The notes under the pieces: generated by a model
What the model saw: only the letters and a program-made list of their open reading frames with translations
Told to the model about the DNA's origin: nothing
Databases searched by the model: none
Position numbers and translations under genes: made by a program
In this document: positions 24,501-32,415 of the stretch, piece after piece
How positions within the stretch are numbered: the first letter of the stretch is position 1
How the letters are laid out: every line of letters starts with the position of its first letter
Source of the DNA: Stagnihabitans tardus
Lineage (GTDB): Bacteria; Pseudomonadota; Alphaproteobacteria; Rhodobacterales; Rhodobacteraceae
Assembly (NCBI RefSeq): GCF_009925085.1
Contig: NZ_JAABNR010000012.1
Span: forward strand, 1 to 64,000
DNA: 64,000 nt
Direction of reading: 5' to 3'

Positions 24501-25187
24501 ATGACAACTCTGCGGAAGATCCTTCTTGTCGATGACGATGACGACCTGCGCGAGGCCCTGTCCGAGCAGCTGGTCCTGACCGAAGACTTCGACGTCTTCG
24601 AGGCGCGCACCGGCGCCGAGGGGATGGAGAAGGCCAAGGCCGCACCCTATGACCTGGTGATCCTGGACGTGGGCCTGCCCGACACCGATGGCCGCGAGCT
24701 CTGCAAGCGGATGCGCAAGGCGGGGGTCAAATGCCCGATCCTGATGCTGACGGGCCATGATTCGGATGCCGACACGATCCTGGGGCTCGATGCGGGCGCC
24801 AATGACTATGTGACGAAACCCTTCAAATTCCCCGTTCTTCTGGCCCGCATCCGTGCGCAACTGCGGCAGCACGAACAGTCCGAAGACGCGATCTTTCAAC
24901 TGGGCCCCTACACCTTCAAGCCCGCCCAAAAGATGCTGGTCGACGTCAAGGACAAGAAGATTCGCCTGACCGAGAAGGAGACCAACATCCTGAAGTATCT
25001 CTATCGCGCTCAATCAGGGGTTGTGGCGCGGGATGTGCTTCTGCACGAGGTCTGGGGCTATAACGCCGGGGTGACGACCCATACGCTCGAGACCCATATC
25101 TACCGCCTGCGGCAAAAGATCGAGAGCGATCCGGCCAATGCGCGGCTGTTGGTGACCGAGAGCGGGGGCTACAAGCTGGTCGCGTGA
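24501..25187 (+). CDS. OmpR/PhoB-family response regulator, CenR-like
   Basis: A 228-residue two-component regulator. The receiver domain (residues 1-120) has the acidic cluster VDDDDD, phospho-Asp56 in LVILDVGLPD, Thr/Ser at MLTG and Lys in VTKPFKF. The winged-helix DNA-binding domain (about 130-228) contains RLTEKETNILKYL and the TTHTLETHIYRLRQKI recognition helix. The sequence closely resembles the envelope regulator CenR of Caulobacter and Rhodobacter as I recall it. No histidine kinase is adjacent. The neighbour is a cell-wall transpeptidase gene, which suits envelope control. It starts at ATG 24501. Confidence 0.87.
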   Translation: MTTLRKILLVDDDDDLREALSEQLVLTEDFDVFEARTGAEGMEKAKAAPYDLVILDVGLPDTDGRELCKRMRKAGVKCPILMLTGHDSDADTILGLDAGANDYVTKPFKFPVLLARIRAQLRQHEQSEDAIFQLGPYTFKPAQKMLVDVKDKKIRLTEKETNILKYLYRAQSGVVARDVLLHEVWGYNAGVTTHTLETHIYRLRQKIESDPANARLLVTESGGYKLVA

Positions 25188-25269
25188 TCTTGCGGAAATG
25201 TGACACTTTCCCAAGAAAACAAGGCCTGTCCGTGGGAATGGCTTAGAAGTCGAGCGATTCGGGTCTAGG

Positions 25270-25382
25270 CTTTCACCATGGGACGCAGGTCCCCAGAGTT
25301 CGCTTCCCCTTGCCGTGTCGGGGTTATGGCACGGCTTCCTCCCTGTTGGACCTGGCCGGGCCGCGTGCCCGGCCTCTTTTTT
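25270..25382 (+). ncRNA. Candidate small RNA with three hairpins and intrinsic terminator
   Basis: Between the response-regulator stop (25187) and the next gene (25472) lie three hairpins in series: GGGAC-GCAG-GTCCC (25280-25293), GCCGTG/CACGGC (25312-25335), and the terminator stem GGCCGGGC/GCCCGGCC (25354-25374) with a T-run. The single-stranded TTCCTCCCT (25336-25344) between the last two could pair with ribosome binding sites. This is a common trans-acting sRNA design. The 5' end is a guess. It could instead be the long 3' UTR of the regulator gene. Confidence 0.45.
25354..25382 (+). terminator. Intrinsic terminator
   Basis: Perfect 8-bp stem GGCCGGGC/GCCCGGCC with a CGCGT loop, followed by TCTTTTTT (25375-25382). 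It ends either the response-regulator transcript about 170 bp past its stop, or a separate small RNA. Confidence 0.88.
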
Positions 25383-25471
25383 CGTGATGCACCCTTGGGT
25401 TGCAATGGGGGATTTACGACTTCAAAAGGACTCTGCGGCAGTCTGCGCGGGACCAAACCACAGGAGTCCCC

Positions 25472-25783
25472 ATGCGTCGCCTTGCCCTTGCCCTCTTGAC
25501 CTTCGCCGCCACCCCCGTGATGGCCGAGGATCTTGAATTCGTCCTGATCAACAACTCGTCGCTGAAGCTGGTCGAGATGTATGTCTCCCCGCATGAGGCC
25601 GAGGACTGGGGCGAGAACATCCTTTCGGTGGCCTCGGTCGATCCGGGGACCGAAGGCACGATCTCGATCGCCGATGGCGCGACGGTCTGCGACTATGACA
25701 TGCGTTTCGTGATGGAAAACGGCAACGACGTGTCGGGCACGCAGAACCTTTGCGAACTGGCGACCTTCACGCTGCACGACTGA
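25472..25783 (+). CDS. Small exported protein of unknown function
   Basis: A 103-residue protein with a Sec signal peptide (RRLALALLTFAATPVMA, cleavage after about residue 19). The mature part is about 84 residues, acidic, beta-rich, with two cysteines (VCDYDMRF and LCELAT) that could form a disulfide. NNSSLKLVEMYVSP near its start resembles small periplasmic proteins common in Rhodobacterales, but I cannot name the family. The start ATG 25472 follows CAGGAG. The stop is followed within 9 bp by a 13-bp perfect hairpin that also covers the ribosome binding site of the next gene. Confidence 0.75.
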   Translation: MRRLALALLTFAATPVMAEDLEFVLINNSSLKLVEMYVSPHEAEDWGENILSVASVDPGTEGTISIADGATVCDYDMRFVMENGNDVSGTQNLCELATFTLHD

Positions 25784-25791
25784 TGCGCTAG

Positions 25792-25821
25792 TCCTTGGGC
25801 TGCGATCCCGCAGCCCAAGGA
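25792..25821 (+). promoter_or_regulatory. 13-bp hairpin covering the exonuclease III ribosome binding site
   Basis: Arms TCCTTGGGCTGCG (25792-25804) and CGCAGCCCAAGGA (25809-25821) pair perfectly around ATCC. The 3' arm contains AAGGA of the AAGGAG site that serves the ATG at 25828. There is no T-run after it. It may close the ribosome binding site when transcribed from upstream, or protect or end the preceding mRNA. Confidence 0.6.
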
Positions 25822-25827
25822 GCTCCC

Positions 25828-26613
25828 ATGTTCACCCTCGCCACCTGGAACATCAATTCTGTCCGCTTGCGCGAGGGGCTGGTGATCCGCCTGTTGCAGG
25901 AAGAGGCACCCGATGTGCTGTGCCTGCAAGAGTGCAAGAGCCCTGTCGAGCTGATCCCGCGTGAGGGGTTCGCCGCGCTTGGCTATCACCACATGGTGGC
26001 GCGGGGGCAGAAGGGCTACAACGGCGTGGCGATCCTCTCCAAGCTGCCCTTGGAAGAGGTCGCGGGCCATGATTTCGCCTCACTGGGTCATGCGCGCCAT
26101 GTGGCGGCGCGGCTGCCCAATGGCGTGGTGATCCACAATTGCTATGTGCCTGCGGGCGGCGATATCCCCGACCGGACGCAGAACGAGAAATTCGGCCAGA
26201 AGCTGGATTACCTGACCGAGATGCGCGACCATTTCCGCGACAGCCTGCCGCAAAGGTCGATCCTTGTGGGCGATCTGAACATCGCTCCCCGAGAGGATGA
26301 CGTCTGGAACCACAAGCAGCTGTTGAAGATCGTCTCCCACACCCCGATCGAGGTCGAGCATTTCAATGCCGTGATGGAGGCCGGGGATTGGGTCGATGTC
26401 ACCCGGCAAGATATCCCCGAGGGGCGGCTTTACTCCTGGTGGTCCTATCGCTCGCCCGATTGGGATGCGGGCGACAAGGGGCGGCGGCTGGATCATGTCT
26501 GGGCGACCAAGGATATCGCGGCCTCCGCCCATGGCAGCCGCATCCTGCGCCCGGTGCGCGGCTGGGAGCAGGGCAGCGACCACGTCCCGGTCTTTGCCTC
26601 TTTCGACCTCTGA
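25828..26613 (+). CDS. xthA: Exodeoxyribonuclease III
   Basis: A 261-residue AP endonuclease/3'-5' exonuclease for base-excision repair. Metal and catalytic motifs are in place: WNINSVR (N7-type Asn), LQECK (Glu near 34), Y-N-G-V-A-I-L-S, G-D-L-N-I-A-P, W-S-Y-R, and C-terminal GSDHVPV with the general base His. The ATG at 25828 is chosen because AAGGAG lies 5 bases upstream. That site is buried in a perfect hairpin. Confidence 0.95.
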   Translation: MFTLATWNINSVRLREGLVIRLLQEEAPDVLCLQECKSPVELIPREGFAALGYHHMVARGQKGYNGVAILSKLPLEEVAGHDFASLGHARHVAARLPNGVVIHNCYVPAGGDIPDRTQNEKFGQKLDYLTEMRDHFRDSLPQRSILVGDLNIAPREDDVWNHKQLLKIVSHTPIEVEHFNAVMEAGDWVDVTRQDIPEGRLYSWWSYRSPDWDAGDKGRRLDHVWATKDIAASAHGSRILRPVRGWEQGSDHVPVFASFDL

Positions 26614-26667
26614 GGCTTTGACAGCGCCCCAACCCCTGACTAGACAGAGAAAAAACAGGAGCAGGCC

Positions 26668-27972
26668 ATGAAGATTGCGATGATTGGGACGGGTTATGTC
26701 GGCCTGGTTTCAGGGGTCTGCTTCTCGGACTTCGGGCATGAGGTCGTCTGCGTCGACAAGAACCCGGAAAAGATCGCCAAGCTTCAGGCCGGAGAGGTCC
26801 CGATCTTCGAGCCCGGCCTTGATGTGCTGATGGCCAAGAACGTGGCCGCCGGGCGGCTGTCCTTTACGCTGAACCTGGCCGAGGCCGTAGCGGGGGCCGA
26901 TGCGGTCTTCATCGCCGTGGGCACGCCGACCCGGCGCGGCGATGGCCATGCCGACCTGACCTATGTGATGGCGGCGGCTGCCGAAATTGCGACCGCGATG
27001 ACCCAGTATACCGTCGTCGTGACCAAATCGACGGTCCCGGTGGGCACGAACCGCGACGTGGCCCGCGCGATCAAGAAGGCCAACCCGCAAGCGCAGTTCG
27101 ACGTGGCCTCGAACCCCGAGTTCCTGCGCGAGGGCGCCGCCATCGACGACTTCATGCGGCCGGACCGGGTCGTGGTGGGGGTCGAATCCGGCAAGGCCCG
27201 CAAGGTCATGGCCGATGTCTACAAGCCCTTGTTCCTGCGCGATTTCCCCGTGGTCTACACGGGTCTGGAATCGGCCGAGATGATCAAATACGCGGCCAAT
27301 GCCTTCCTGGCCACCAAGATCACCTTCATCAACGAGATCGCGGCGCTTTGCGAAAAGGTCGGAGCCGATGTCAAGGACGTGGCCAAGGGCATGGGGATGG
27401 ATGGGCGCATCGGCAACAAGTTCCTTCATGCCGGGCCCGGCTATGGTGGCAGCTGTTTCCCCAAGGATACCAAGGCCTTGGCTCGCATCGGCCAGGACCA
27501 TGCCGTGCCCATGCAGATCACGGAAACCGTCATCAAGGTCAATGACGAGATCAAGCGCCGGATGCTGGACAAGATCGTCGACCTTTGCGACGGCAAGGTG
27601 AACGGCAAGACCATCGCGGTCCTGGGTGTCACCTTCAAGCCCAACACCGACGACATGCGCGACGCGCCCTCCTTGACCATCGTCCCCGCCCTGGTCGGCG
27701 GCGGAGCCAAGGTTCGCGTGGCCGATCCGCAAGGCCAGCACGAGGGTGAGGCGCTGCTTCCCGGCGTCAAATGGTGCGACAGCGCCTACCAGGCGGCGCA
27801 GGGGGCGGATGTCCTTGTGATCCTGACCGAATGGAACGAGTTCCGGGCCCTGGACCTCGACAAGCTGGCGCGCAAGATGACGGTGCCGCGCATGGCCGAT
27901 CTGCGCAACATCTATTCCGCGACCGAAGTGCTTGAGGCGGGCTTCGACAAATACCTCGGCGTGGGGCGTTAA
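26668..27972 (+). CDS. ugd: UDP-glucose 6-dehydrogenase
   Basis: A 434-residue NAD-dependent enzyme that oxidises UDP-glucose to UDP-glucuronate for capsule or exopolysaccharide. The Rossmann motif GTGYVGLVSG is at residues 7-16. KSTVPVGT is near 116, NPEFLREGAA near 150, and the catalytic Cys in GGSCFPKDT near residue 260. K-N-x-D-D-M-R-D near 330 is the C-terminal nucleotide half. It starts at ATG 26668 after AACAGGAGCA. It converges on the capsule export permease, sharing a palindromic TTAA stop region. Confidence 0.95.
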   Translation: MKIAMIGTGYVGLVSGVCFSDFGHEVVCVDKNPEKIAKLQAGEVPIFEPGLDVLMAKNVAAGRLSFTLNLAEAVAGADAVFIAVGTPTRRGDGHADLTYVMAAAAEIATAMTQYTVVVTKSTVPVGTNRDVARAIKKANPQAQFDVASNPEFLREGAAIDDFMRPDRVVVGVESGKARKVMADVYKPLFLRDFPVVYTGLESAEMIKYAANAFLATKITFINEIAALCEKVGADVKDVAKGMGMDGRIGNKFLHAGPGYGGSCFPKDTKALARIGQDHAVPMQITETVIKVNDEIKRRMLDKIVDLCDGKVNGKTIAVLGVTFKPNTDDMRDAPSLTIVPALVGGGAKVRVADPQGQHEGEALLPGVKWCDSAYQAAQGADVLVILTEWNEFRALDLDKLARKMTVPRMADLRNIYSATEVLEAGFDKYLGVGR

Positions 27973-28805
27973 CGCCGCTCGAGGAAGTCGAAGACGAAAC
28001 GGTGCAGGCCCAGCATCCCGATGACGAAGGTCGCTCCGGCGATGGCGAAGACATAGCCGGGCGACACGAAGCTGGCATCGACCGCGGGGTAAAAGGCCTT
28101 GCGCATCTCGGCGACCAGATGCGCCATGGGCAGCCATTTCAGGTAATCGAAGAAATAGCTCGGCAGGTCGGTGATGGGGAACATCACCCCCGCCAAGAGC
28201 GTCATCGGCCGCATGCAGACGCCCCAGAAGGTCTCATAGGCAGAAGAGGCAAGGAAGAGGACGGAGTTCATCGTGCCCAGCCCCAACCCCAGGGCCGCGG
28301 CCATCGAAAGGCTCATCGCCACCCGGTAAGGGTCGGGATCGACGCGAAGCCCATACCAGGCCACGACACCTCCGGCCGCGATCAGGAAGACCAGGGTATT
28401 GGTGAAGACGTTCAGGATGAAGCGCGAAAACAGGATGTCGACGACGGTGACCGAGGGGAAGCCCAGAAGGTTGGCCGAATAGCGGATCGAGGTCGCCACA
28501 CGTCCGGCCACATGGGCAAAGAGGTGAAAGGGCAGGACCCCGGTCACATAGTAAAGCTGGAAATTCGTGCCCAGCCGGGGCGTCCTCTGGATCAGCGAAA
28601 AGGCAAAGGCCAGAAGGATCACCGCGAAGATCGGCTCGATCAGGGTCCAGAGAAAGCCCAGCGAGGTCCTTGTCTCCCGCGAGCCGGTCTCGCGCATGAT
28701 CAGGGCGACGATCACCCGAAAGCTCCGGAAGCGGCGGGCGCGGGGCTGTTGCGCCTCGCCAAGGGGGGGGCGTTCCGGGGCAGGGGATGCGGAAATCGGC
28801 TGCAT
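27969..28805 (-). CDS. ABC-2 type polysaccharide export permease (KpsM-like)
   Basis: A 278-residue inner-membrane protein with an amphipathic basic N-terminus and about six transmembrane helices, of the KpsM/Wzm ABC-2 family. RETGSRETRTSLGFLWTLIEP near residues 38-58 is the conserved entry segment. It would move a capsular or surface glycan across the membrane with the KpsT-like ATPase encoded at 30.7 kb. It is divergent from the KpsE-like and KpsT-like genes. The transporter therefore depends on two promoters facing apart in a 138-bp gap. Confidence 0.87.
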   Translation of the reverse strand: MQPISASPAPERPPLGEAQQPRARRFRSFRVIVALIMRETGSRETRTSLGFLWTLIEPIFAVILLAFAFSLIQRTPRLGTNFQLYYVTGVLPFHLFAHVAGRVATSIRYSANLLGFPSVTVVDILFSRFILNVFTNTLVFLIAAGGVVAWYGLRVDPDPYRVAMSLSMAAALGLGLGTMNSVLFLASSAYETFWGVCMRPMTLLAGVMFPITDLPSYFFDYLKWLPMAHLVAEMRKAFYPAVDASFVSPGYVFAIAGATFVIGMLGLHRFVFDFLERR

Positions 28806-28862
28806 TTTACTTGTTTTCCTGCGGAGCGGAGGGCCGGGCACGGGGAGGCGCGCAGTCGGCAC

Positions 28863-28892
28863 TTGTGATGCCTGCTGCGGCTGCGATAGTAT
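28863..28892 (+). promoter_or_regulatory. Candidate sigma70 promoter for the capsule export genes
   Basis: TTGTGA (28863-28868) and TAGTAT (28887-28892) are 18 bp apart, about 50 bp before the KpsE-like start codon. The region is more AT-rich than its surroundings. The assignment rests on pattern only. Confidence 0.35.
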
Positions 28893-28943
28893 TACCAGCA
28901 AGATGAATAGGGCGCAAACTGCTGCGCAGATCTGGAAACACCT

Positions 28944-30725
28944 GTGAAGATCCCCACCGCAAAGACCGGAGAGACCGGCTCCGAGCCCGAGGCCGAGGCC
29001 GGATCGGCTTCTGACGGGGGCCCGCAGCGTCGTGCGCCCGGGGCCATGGGAGCCAATCAGCGGGCGCTGCGACTGGCACGTGCCGAGGCGGGCCAGCCCA
29101 TGGGCGCCCCGCGCCGCCGTCCCGGGCTTGGTGACGGTGCCGAGCCATCGGTGGGTCCTTTCGATACGGCTCCTTCGGGGGCGGGGCAGGGGGGCGGTGC
29201 GCAAGCTCCCGGAGGTCAGACGGCCGGCGCCCCGGCGGCGCCTGTGCAGAAGGCCGGTGCTCCGGCCGCGGCCAAGGCCGGCCCCAATGCGACTGGCCCC
29301 AACATGGGCGTTCAGAATTTGGGCGGACAACCTGGCGCCAGGCCGGGTCCCGGCGCCCAAAATCCCGCTCCCCAAAATCTCGCTCCTCAGAATCCGGCTC
29401 CCCAGAATCCCGCTCCCCAAGGTCAGGTCCTGCCAAAGCAGGCGCCCCAGGCCCCGGCAGGCCAGGTGCCCGCCGCCGCTCAAAACCCCGGCAGCCAACA
29501 GCGGCCCCCCCAGGCGCAGCCCCCCCAGAATCCGGCCCCCCAAACTCCGCCCCCCCAGCCGGGTGCCGTGGGGCGCAAGCCCTTGCCCGATCCCCGCCCG
29601 CTCGAGACCGTTCAGGCCGCCCGGCTGCAGATCCGTCATTTCCTCTTGATGACGCTTTTCGTGCTTCTGGTGATCCTGCCCCCGTCGGTTTACGGCGCCT
29701 ATCTTTATACCAAGGCGGCCGACCAATACGAAAGTGACGTGGGCTTCGGCAGCCGGACGGAGAAGTCCTCGACCACATTCGACGTGCTGGGCGTGCTCGG
29801 CGGCGCGGGCGGGGCGGCTTCGACCAAGGACATGGACATCCTCAACCAGTTCGTCACCAGCCAGGAGCTGGTCGAACGCATCGACCGCAAGCTTGACCTG
29901 CGCAAGATCTGGGCCCGCCACCCCGAAGACTGGTATTTCTCCTTCCCCGCCGATGGCCCGATCGAGGACCTGGTGGAATACTGGAATGACATGGTCGTGG
30001 TGAATTTCGACAGCTCCACCGGCCTGATGCTGCTGGAGGTCTATGCCTTCACCCCCGAGGATGCCCGGGCCATCGCCCAGGAAATCGTGGTGGAATCGAC
30101 CGCCATCATCAACGAACTGTCCAAGACCGCGCAGGAGGATACGACCCGCTATGCGCGTGAGACCCTGGCCAAGGCCGAGGACCGCTACCGCACGGCGCAG
30201 AACGACCTGGCCGAGTTCCGCAGCAAGAACCATATCGTCGATCCTGCGACCCAATTGGCGGGGGCAAGCCAGGTGGTCAACAGCCTGGCCCAGCAACTGG
30301 CCGAAGCGCAGATCAGCCTGGACCTCTTGCGCGGTCAGGTGGCCGACAGCGACCCAAGGATCGGCCAGCTTACCCGCCGGATCGAGGTCATCGAGAACCG
30401 CATCGCGACCGAGACGGCCAAGGTCGGCAATGTCTCGGACCCCGCCGATCCCGGCTATGCGGCGCTGATCCGCGACTATCAGAACCTTCAGCTTGAGCTG
30501 GAGTTCGGGCAGAAGGCCTATCTCGCCGCCCAGGGCGCCTATGACCAGGCCGTGACCGATGCGGCGCAGCAGACGCATTACCTGGCGACCTTCCTCGCGC
30601 CGACGCTGGCGCAATCGACCACGGCGCCCGATCGTCCGCTGCATATCCTGCTGACTGCCCTGGCCGGGCTCCTGGCCTGGGCCTCGATTTCGATGATCTA
30701 CTACGCGTTGCGCGACCGGCGATGA
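28944..30725 (+). CDS. Capsule polysaccharide export inner-membrane protein (KpsE/Wzz-like)
   Basis: About 593 residues from GTG 28944. The first ~205 residues are a cytoplasmic, disordered Pro/Gln/Ala/Gly-rich tail with NPAPQ-type repeats. Then come a transmembrane helix (about 231-255, LLMTLFVLLVILPPSVYGAYL), a periplasmic Wzz-type domain with a long coiled coil (about 385-500) and a second transmembrane helix at the end (LLTALAGLLAWASISMIYYAL). KpsE proteins bridge the ABC exporter to the outer-membrane channel. The long N-terminal tail is unusual. It overlaps the ATPase gene by 4 bp (ATGA). Confidence 0.83.
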   Translation: MKIPTAKTGETGSEPEAEAGSASDGGPQRRAPGAMGANQRALRLARAEAGQPMGAPRRRPGLGDGAEPSVGPFDTAPSGAGQGGGAQAPGGQTAGAPAAPVQKAGAPAAAKAGPNATGPNMGVQNLGGQPGARPGPGAQNPAPQNLAPQNPAPQNPAPQGQVLPKQAPQAPAGQVPAAAQNPGSQQRPPQAQPPQNPAPQTPPPQPGAVGRKPLPDPRPLETVQAARLQIRHFLLMTLFVLLVILPPSVYGAYLYTKAADQYESDVGFGSRTEKSSTTFDVLGVLGGAGGAASTKDMDILNQFVTSQELVERIDRKLDLRKIWARHPEDWYFSFPADGPIEDLVEYWNDMVVVNFDSSTGLMLLEVYAFTPEDARAIAQEIVVESTAIINELSKTAQEDTTRYARETLAKAEDRYRTAQNDLAEFRSKNHIVDPATQLAGASQVVNSLAQQLAEAQISLDLLRGQVADSDPRIGQLTRRIEVIENRIATETAKVGNVSDPADPGYAALIRDYQNLQLELEFGQKAYLAAQGAYDQAVTDAAQQTHYLATFLAPTLAQSTTAPDRPLHILLTALAGLLAWASISMIYYALRDRR

Positions 30726-31405
30726 TCAGCTTCGAATCCGTCACCAAGGCCTTCTGGTATCGGGGGCAGCCGAAATATGTCGCCAAGGACATCACGGCTG
30801 TCATCCCGACCGGGGCCAAGATGGGTATCCTGGGCCGCAACGGGGCGGGCAAGTCGACGCTTCTGGCGATGATCGCGGGCAATGTGAACCCCAACCGCGG
30901 CATGGTCCGGGTGACCGGGGAGATCTCTTGGCCCATCGGCCTGACCGGCTGCATCCAGCCCGACATGACCGGGGCGCAGAACGTCCGGTTCATTGCGCGG
31001 GTCTATGGCGTCGACACGCAGCAATTGGTTGATTTCGTGCAGGATTTTGCCGAGCTTGGCACGAACTACTACGAGCCGGTCAAGACCTATTCCTCGGGGA
31101 TGCGCGGGCGGTTGAACTTCGGCATGTCCATGGGCATCCGCTTCAACACCTATCTGTTGGACGAGGTCCATTCGACCGGCGACGCTGCCTTCAAGCGCAA
31201 GGCGGACGAGCTCTTCCATGAGCGGATGCGCGAGGCGGGGGTCATCCTGATCTCGCATTCGGATGCACAGCTGCGGGCGCTTTGCACCTCGGGCGCCGTG
31301 CTGGAACATGGCAGCCTGACCTTCTATGAGACGATCGACGAGGCCATCGAGGTCCACAATTACAATCTGCGTCACGGCAGCCCCAACCCGTCTCATGCGG
31401 CTTGA
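30722..31405 (+). CDS. ABC polysaccharide export ATP-binding protein (KpsT-like)
   Basis: A 227-residue ATPase with Walker A GRNGAGKST (near residues 39-47), an exporter-type signature YSSGMRGR, Walker B LLDEVHSTGD and switch His in ISHSD. It is short and lacks the C-terminal sugar-sensing domain of Wzt, as in KpsT. It powers export through the KpsM-like permease. It is translationally coupled to the KpsE-like gene and is followed 29 bp later by galE. Confidence 0.9.
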   Translation: MISFESVTKAFWYRGQPKYVAKDITAVIPTGAKMGILGRNGAGKSTLLAMIAGNVNPNRGMVRVTGEISWPIGLTGCIQPDMTGAQNVRFIARVYGVDTQQLVDFVQDFAELGTNYYEPVKTYSSGMRGRLNFGMSMGIRFNTYLLDEVHSTGDAAFKRKADELFHERMREAGVILISHSDAQLRALCTSGAVLEHGSLTFYETIDEAIEVHNYNLRHGSPNPSHAA

Positions 31406-31434
31406 GGGCGGGGCGCTTGAGGATGGGGAATGAC

Positions 31435-32415
31435 ATGCATGTTCTGGTGACGGGGGGGGCGGGCTATATCGGCGCCCATGCCTGCAAGGCCTTGAAAGCG
31501 GCGGGGTTTATCCCGGTGGCCTTCGACAATTTCTCGACCGGCTGGCGGCAGGCGGTGAAGTTCGGGCCGATGTTCCAGGGCGACCTGATGGACCGCGCCT
31601 CGATCGAGGCGGCGATTGCCATGTACAAGCCCGTGGCGATCATGCATTTCGCGGCGCTGTCGCTGGTGGGCGAATCCATGACCAACCCGGCCAAGTATTG
31701 GCGCGTGAACGTCAACGGCAGCCTGAACCTGATCGAGGCGGCGCTGGATGCGGGGATCAAGAACTTCGTCTTTTCCTCGACTTGCGCCACTTATGGCGAA
31801 CTGGATGGCGTGGCCCTGAACGAGGACACCCCCCAGACCCCGATCAATGCCTATGGCGGGTCAAAGCGCGCCATCGAGATGATCCTGCGTGATTTCGAGA
31901 AGAGCCATGGGCTGAACTCGGTCATCTTCCGCTATTTCAACGTCGCGGGCGCCGACCCCGAGGGCGAGGTGGGCGAGCAGCATGTGCCGGAGACCCATCT
32001 GATCCCGCTGATGCTGGATGCCATCGACGGCAAACGCCCGGCGCTGACGGTTTTCGGCAGCGATTACAAGACCAAGGACGGCACCTGCATCCGCGACTAT
32101 GTCCATGTCATGGACCTGGTGGACGCCCATATCCTGGGTCTGAAATGGCTTCTGGAGGGCAAGGAAAGCCGGGTCTTCTGCCTGGGCTCTGGCAATGGCT
32201 TCACCGTCCGCGAGGTGATCGAGGCCTCCCGCATCGTCACCAACCGCGAGGTGCCGATCATCGAGGGCTCCCGCCGCCCCGGTGATGCGACCTCGCTGGT
32301 CTCGGGCTCGGTCCGGGCGATCCACGAGCTCGGGTGGGAGCCGAAACGCTCGACGCTTCAGCAGATGATCGGCGACGCCTGGCGCTGGTCCAAGCAGCCC
32401 GCCTTCACCGAATGA
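31435..32415 (+). CDS. galE: UDP-glucose 4-epimerase
   Basis: A 326-residue extended SDR that interconverts UDP-glucose and UDP-galactose. The NAD motif GGAGYIGAH is at residues 7-15. FSSTCATYG near residues 115-123 supplies the Ser/Thr, and the catalytic Tyr/Lys are in YGGSK near 140. RYFNVAGAD and DGTCIRDYVHV follow as expected. The start ATG 31435 was preferred over ATG 31423 because GGGGA precedes it. With ugd it supplies sugar nucleotides to the export block. It overlaps the convergent nitrilase-family gene by 11 bp. Confidence 0.92.
   Translation: MHVLVTGGAGYIGAHACKALKAAGFIPVAFDNFSTGWRQAVKFGPMFQGDLMDRASIEAAIAMYKPVAIMHFAALSLVGESMTNPAKYWRVNVNGSLNLIEAALDAGIKNFVFSSTCATYGELDGVALNEDTPQTPINAYGGSKRAIEMILRDFEKSHGLNSVIFRYFNVAGADPEGEVGEQHVPETHLIPLMLDAIDGKRPALTVFGSDYKTKDGTCIRDYVHVMDLVDAHILGLKWLLEGKESRVFCLGSGNGFTVREVIEASRIVTNREVPIIEGSRRPGDATSLVSGSVRAIHELGWEPKRSTLQQMIGDAWRWSKQPAFTE

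Noticed and set aside
25278-25499. Short + strand frame across the three hairpins after the response regulator
   Set aside because: It runs through the terminator and the start of the next gene, has no ribosome binding site and shows no protein-like pattern.
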